DNA of 34,864 bases from contig NZ_ANBE01000046.1 in the NCBI RefSeq assembly GCF_000341145.1, forward strand, positions 1-34,864. The letters run 5' to 3'. This DNA is from Nocardiopsis xinjiangensis YIM 90004 (GTDB lineage: Bacteria > Actinomycetota > Actinomycetes > Streptosporangiales > Streptosporangiaceae). Both the position numbers and the translations under genes were made by a program. A model generated the notes under the pieces. That model searched no databases and was not told where the DNA came from. It saw only the letters and a program-made list of their open reading frames with translations. Of the stretch, positions 32,060-34,864 are shown piece by piece (the stretch's first letter is position 1; each line of letters opens with the position of its first letter).

Positions 32060-32704
32060 ATGGACACCGAGGCCCGCATCCTCTCCGTGCAGACCGGCCG
32101 CGCGTTCGATGCCGACTGGGCCGGACGCATGAAACGCACCGCCATCGACAAGACCCCGGTGGAGGGCGGCGCGCACGCCGGCCCGCTGGGCCTCGACGGT
32201 GACGAACAAGCCGACACCGAGAACCACGGCGGCCGTGACAAGGCCGTCTACGCCTACGCCCGCGAGGACCTGGACCTGTGGGAGAGCCGTCTGGGGCGCC
32301 CCCTCCCCAACGGGAGCTTCGGTGAGAACCTCACCACCGCCGGACTCGACCTCCTCGCCGGTGTCGTCGGCGAACGCTGGAGAGTCGGGCCCGTCCTGCT
32401 CGAAGTAGCGCTGCCCCGGACCCCGTGCGGGGTGTTCCAGGGCTGGCTCCAGGAACGGCAGTGGGTGCGCCGCTTCACCGAGGAAGGCCGCACCGGCCTC
32501 TACATGCGCGTGCTCGAACCGGGCCACATCGCCCCCGGTGACACGGTCACCATCGAGCACCGGCCCGACCACGGGCTCACCGTCCTGGCCGGGTTCCGTG
32601 CCTCCCGCGCCGGGGACCTCGACACCTTGCGCAGACTGGCCGCCCTACCGGGTGTGTCCGAAGCGTGGGGCGTCCAGGCCGAACGCGCAGCCACCCGCGT
32701 CTAG
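32060..32704 (+). CDS. MOSC-domain protein (YiiM-like)
   Basis: This 214-aa protein has a MOSC beta-barrel, the family that handles molybdenum-cofactor-bound sulfur or acts as a small molybdenum-cofactor reductase. ENHGGRDKAVYAY (54-66), NGSFGENLTTAGLD (84-97) and PRTPCGVFQGW (119-129) are the family landmarks. C123 is the conserved cysteine thought to contact the cofactor. The best-known relative of this shape is E. coli YiiM, which reduces N-hydroxylated bases. The ATG at 32060 fits the conserved start and a -10 box 6 nt before it. No molybdenum-cofactor gene is adjacent, so its partner and substrate are unknown. Confidence 0.9.
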   Translation: MDTEARILSVQTGRAFDADWAGRMKRTAIDKTPVEGGAHAGPLGLDGDEQADTENHGGRDKAVYAYAREDLDLWESRLGRPLPNGSFGENLTTAGLDLLAGVVGERWRVGPVLLEVALPRTPCGVFQGWLQERQWVRRFTEEGRTGLYMRVLEPGHIAPGDTVTIEHRPDHGLTVLAGFRASRAGDLDTLRRLAALPGVSEAWGVQAERAATRV

Positions 32705-32786
32705 ACGTGTCGTTCGGTGAGGCCCGATCCCACCCCAGCACACCAGGCACCCCTGCACACCGGAAGACCCGGCCCACATCAATGAT

Positions 32787-33785
32787 CTAGGGCTGTGGAT
32801 CGACCCTCTTGGCGTTCAGCCGCTCGGCGTCGGGCCAGCGGACCTTGGTGGCCCAGCCGAGCTTCTCGAAGGCCCAGATGGTGCGGGCGGAGATGTCGAT
32901 CTGGCCCTTGAGCACACCGTGCCGGGCGCAGGTGGGGTCGGCGTGGTGCAGGTTGTGCCAGGACTCACCGAAGGAGGGAACGGCCAGCCACCACACGTTG
33001 CGGGAGCGGTCGCGGACCTCGAAGTTCTCCTCGCCGATGGTGTGGCAGATGGAGTTGACCGACCACGTCACGTGTTGCTGGAACGCGAGGCGGACCAGCC
33101 CGCCCCAGAAGAAGGCGGTCAGCGCGCCCCACCAGGACATGGTGATCAGGCCGCCGATGAGGGCCGGGGAGAACAGGGAGACCGCGAAGATCGGTACCGC
33201 CCAGCGGTCGATCGCCACGATGTCCTTGTCCTTGAGCAGGTCGGGCGCGAACCGTTTGAGCGAGGTCTTGCGGTCGTCCAGGTACAGCCAACCGATGTGG
33301 GCGTAGTAGAGGCCCTTGGCGACCGACTTCCAGTCGTCGCCGAAACGCCACGGCGAGTGCGGGTCGCCCTCGGCGTCGGCGTACTTGTGGTGGCGACGGT
33401 GGTCGGCCACCCACTTGATGACACTTCCCTGGAAGGCCACCGTTCCGGCGATCGCCAGCGCGATCTTCAGCGGCCGCTTCGCGCGGAAGGAACCGTGCGT
33501 GAAGTAGCGGTGGAAACCGACCGTGACACCCAGGCCGCCGAGCAGGAAGTAGGCGGTGCCGATGGCCACGTCCACCCAGGTGAGCGCCCATCCCCAGGCG
33601 AAGGGGACCGCAGCGGCCACGGCGAGCAGCGGGATGAGCGCGTACATGAAGACCGTGACGCGATCCGTCTTGCTGCGGGTCTCCGGATCGAGGTCGCTCT
33701 CGCGCAAGCCGCCGGAAGCGCTCCTCGTCTCCTTCTCCGGAGGGTCAGCGGGCGAAGGGGGGGTGTCCGTCATCTCTTCCGCCAT
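32787..33785 (-). CDS. Membrane fatty-acid (acyl-CoA delta-9 type) desaturase
   Basis: This 332-aa di-iron membrane desaturase introduces a double bond in saturated acyl chains, adjusting membrane fluidity. The three histidine boxes are HRYFTH (92-97), HRRHH (129-133) and HNLHH (277-281). DPHSPW and the extra NSICH histidine typical of the stearoyl-CoA desaturase group are also present. Hydrophobic segments at about 47-65, 72-90, 190-212 and 215-235 give the four-helix topology. The N-terminal 40 residues are charged and variable. The ATG at 33785 is the longest option; a second ATG four codons on has GGAAGAG close before it, so the true start is not settled. A large tandem dyad covers the upstream region. 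Confidence 0.93.
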   Translation of the reverse strand: MAEEMTDTPPSPADPPEKETRSASGGLRESDLDPETRSKTDRVTVFMYALIPLLAVAAAVPFAWGWALTWVDVAIGTAYFLLGGLGVTVGFHRYFTHGSFRAKRPLKIALAIAGTVAFQGSVIKWVADHRRHHKYADAEGDPHSPWRFGDDWKSVAKGLYYAHIGWLYLDDRKTSLKRFAPDLLKDKDIVAIDRWAVPIFAVSLFSPALIGGLITMSWWGALTAFFWGGLVRLAFQQHVTWSVNSICHTIGEENFEVRDRSRNVWWLAVPSFGESWHNLHHADPTCARHGVLKGQIDISARTIWAFEKLGWATKVRWPDAERLNAKRVDPQP

Positions 33786-33808
33786 CTCGTGACTGGTGCG
33801 CCATTGTT

Positions 33809-33841
33809 ACCTACGCCACCGTAAGCTACGGTGCCGTAGGT
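33809..33841. promoter_or_regulatory. 33-bp dyad, candidate operator of the desaturase gene
   Basis: Arms 33809-33823 and 33827-33841 are complementary at 14 of 15 positions around a 3-bp centre. The same DNA reads as two tandem 15-bp units of CTACGnnnCCGTARG (33811-33825 and 33826-33840); the second contains the perfect palindrome CTACGG-TG-CCGTAG. It starts 24 bp upstream of the desaturase ATG, over the expected promoter. Confidence 0.7.
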
Positions 33842-33927
33842 TCGTCAAGCCCACGCCGACCCGCTGTGGATGAGCAGGTGCGCCGGGGTGGGCCGGGGCA
33901 CGCCGTCGCGTCGGCGACACTGGGAAC

Positions 33928-34864
33928 ATGCCTTCCGTAGCCCTCGACGGCGAAGCCGTACCGTCCACCGGCGCCCTGCCCGAGGAGGCACTGGCCGAGC
34001 TCGGCCGGAGTCCCCTCGGGTTCTACGTCCACGTACCGTTCTGCGTCACCCGTTGCGGGTACTGCGACTTCAACACCTACACCGCCGAGGAGCTCGTTTC
34101 CCGCGACGGCACCGCCAAGTCCTCACGGGAGACCTACGCGGACCAGGCCATCGCCGAGATCGACCTGGCCGACCGGGTCCTGACCGGTGAGCGTCCCCAG
34201 GTCAGTACCGTCTTCGTGGGCGGGGGCACACCCACGCTCCTGCCGGCCGAGGACCTCGGCCGCATCGTCACCCGTATCCGCGACCGGTTCGGTCTGCGCC
34301 CCGACGCCGAACTCACCACCGAGGCCAACCCCGAGACGGTCGACCCCGACTACCTCGCCCGCCTGCGCGAGGCAGGGTTCACCCGGGTCTCCTTCGGCAT
34401 GCAGAGCGCCCGCGAACACGTGCTGAAGGTCCTCGAGCGGGGCCACACCCCCGGTCGGCCCGAGCAGTGCGTGGCCTGGGCCCGCGAGGCCGGGTTCGAC
34501 CACGTCAACCTCGACCTCATCTACGGGACCCCGGGCGAGACCGACGAGGACTGGGCGGCCTCCCTGGACGCCGCGATCGCCGCCGGCCCCGACCACGTCT
34601 CGGCCTACTCCCTCATCGTCGAGGAGGGCACCCGCCTGGCTGTACGCGTCCGCCGCGGTGAACTCTCCGAACCGGACGAGGACACCATGGCCGACCGCTA
34701 TCTCATGGCCGACGACGCCCTCACGGCCGCCGGGTACCGCGCCTACGAGGTCTCCAACTGGGCCCGCGGCCCGCACGGGCGCAGCGAGCACAACCACCTG
34801 TACTGGACCGGCGGCCACTGGTGGGGCGTGGGTCCGGGCGCCCACAGCCACGTCGGCGGCACCC
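33928..34864 (+). CDS. hemW: HemW-type radical-SAM protein (5' part, runs off the window)
   Basis: The first 312 codons are present. The radical-SAM cluster motif is C39/C43/C46 in YVHVPFCVTRCGYCDFNTY. Next come VFVGGGTPTLL, TEANPE, RVSFGMQSAREHVLKVLERGHT, NLDLIYGTPGE and YEVSNWAR, all in the order of HemW. HemW is the haem chaperone often misnamed coproporphyrinogen III oxidase. The RCGYCDF motif lacks the fourth cysteine of true HemN, which supports HemW. The ATG at 33928 precedes a roughly 25-residue variable lead before the conserved core. GACACT 6 nt upstream is a poor -10 and no good ribosome site is seen. In actinobacteria hemW usually lies near lepA; here 9 kb of sugar and lipid genes lie between. 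Confidence 0.93.
   Translation, partial: MPSVALDGEAVPSTGALPEEALAELGRSPLGFYVHVPFCVTRCGYCDFNTYTAEELVSRDGTAKSSRETYADQAIAEIDLADRVLTGERPQVSTVFVGGGTPTLLPAEDLGRIVTRIRDRFGLRPDAELTTEANPETVDPDYLARLREAGFTRVSFGMQSAREHVLKVLERGHTPGRPEQCVAWAREAGFDHVNLDLIYGTPGETDEDWAASLDAAIAAGPDHVSAYSLIVEEGTRLAVRVRRGELSEPDEDTMADRYLMADDALTAAGYRAYEVSNWARGPHGRSEHNHLYWTGGHWWGVGPGAHSHVGGT

Noticed and set aside
30845..32572. A 575-codon minus-strand frame across the LacI-type and MOSC genes
   Set aside because: Both genes on the plus strand have clear motifs and starts. The minus frame crosses their terminator region and has no domain.
33842..33927. A tRNA, riboswitch or other RNA gene in the desaturase-hemW gap, and elsewhere in intergenic DNA
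   Set aside because: No cloverleaf, conserved riboswitch core or T-box sequence was recognised in any gap. All longer gaps were read on both strands.

Overview
The window is high-GC DNA with dense, mostly housekeeping genes of actinobacterial type. A UPF0004/radical-SAM MiaB, a DapF, an HflX, a DNA polymerase III delta subunit, ComEA/ComEC, S20, LepA and HemW can all be read directly. The protein sequences and the preference for G or C at the third codon position suggest a filamentous actinomycete, probably of the Nocardiopsaceae (Nocardiopsis/Thermobifida type). That placement is inferred from memory of related proteins and was not computed. No tRNA, rRNA, CRISPR array, insertion sequence or phage gene was seen.

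Layout. 1-5970: tRNA-A37 modification genes miaB (+) and miaA (-) and the lysine/peptidoglycan gene dapF (+). A TetR regulator/cytochrome P450 pair on the minus strand sits between miaB and miaA. 6013-11911: a minus-strand glyoxylate block, with malate synthase aceB followed by glcD-glcE-glcF (glycolate oxidase). Glycolate is oxidised to glyoxylate, which is condensed with acetyl-CoA to malate. 12251-15342: hflX and an imidazolonepropionase-like amidohydrolase (+). 15376-22814: a minus-strand block of holA, comEC, comEA (with a very long disordered N-terminus), rpsT and a membrane-anchored TIM-barrel-like protein. 23079-24932: lepA (+).

24984-31933: a maltose/maltodextrin-type locus. It holds a lipoprotein binding protein and two permeases (malE-malF-malG, minus), a GH13 alpha-glucosidase (minus) and a divergent LacI-family regulator (plus). 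CTTGC/GCAAG operator-like repeats lie in front of both malE and the glucosidase. No ATPase gene is present, so a shared MsiK-type ATPase encoded elsewhere is expected. 32060-34864: a MOSC-domain protein (+), a membrane fatty-acid desaturase (-) with a striking tandem/palindromic operator, and the start of hemW (+), which runs off the end.

The most noteworthy signals are regulatory or architectural. They are: a four-copy GTGAC dyad in front of tetR-P450; the reversal of miaA relative to its usual co-directional miaB-miaA-dapF-hflX order; a group of genes (miaB, miaA, dapF, comEA, lacI-type, MOSC) whose -10 box ends 6-7 nt before the start codon and that have no Shine-Dalgarno, which implies leaderless mRNAs; a ComEA with about 490 extra N-terminal residues carrying three spaced T-x-R-L motifs; twin TTCC-N2-GGAA boxes upstream of glcD; and a 33-bp dyad over the desaturase promoter region. 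I did not find a clearly new multi-gene system. The best candidates for something undescribed are the ComEA extension and the TetR/P450 insertion with its operator.
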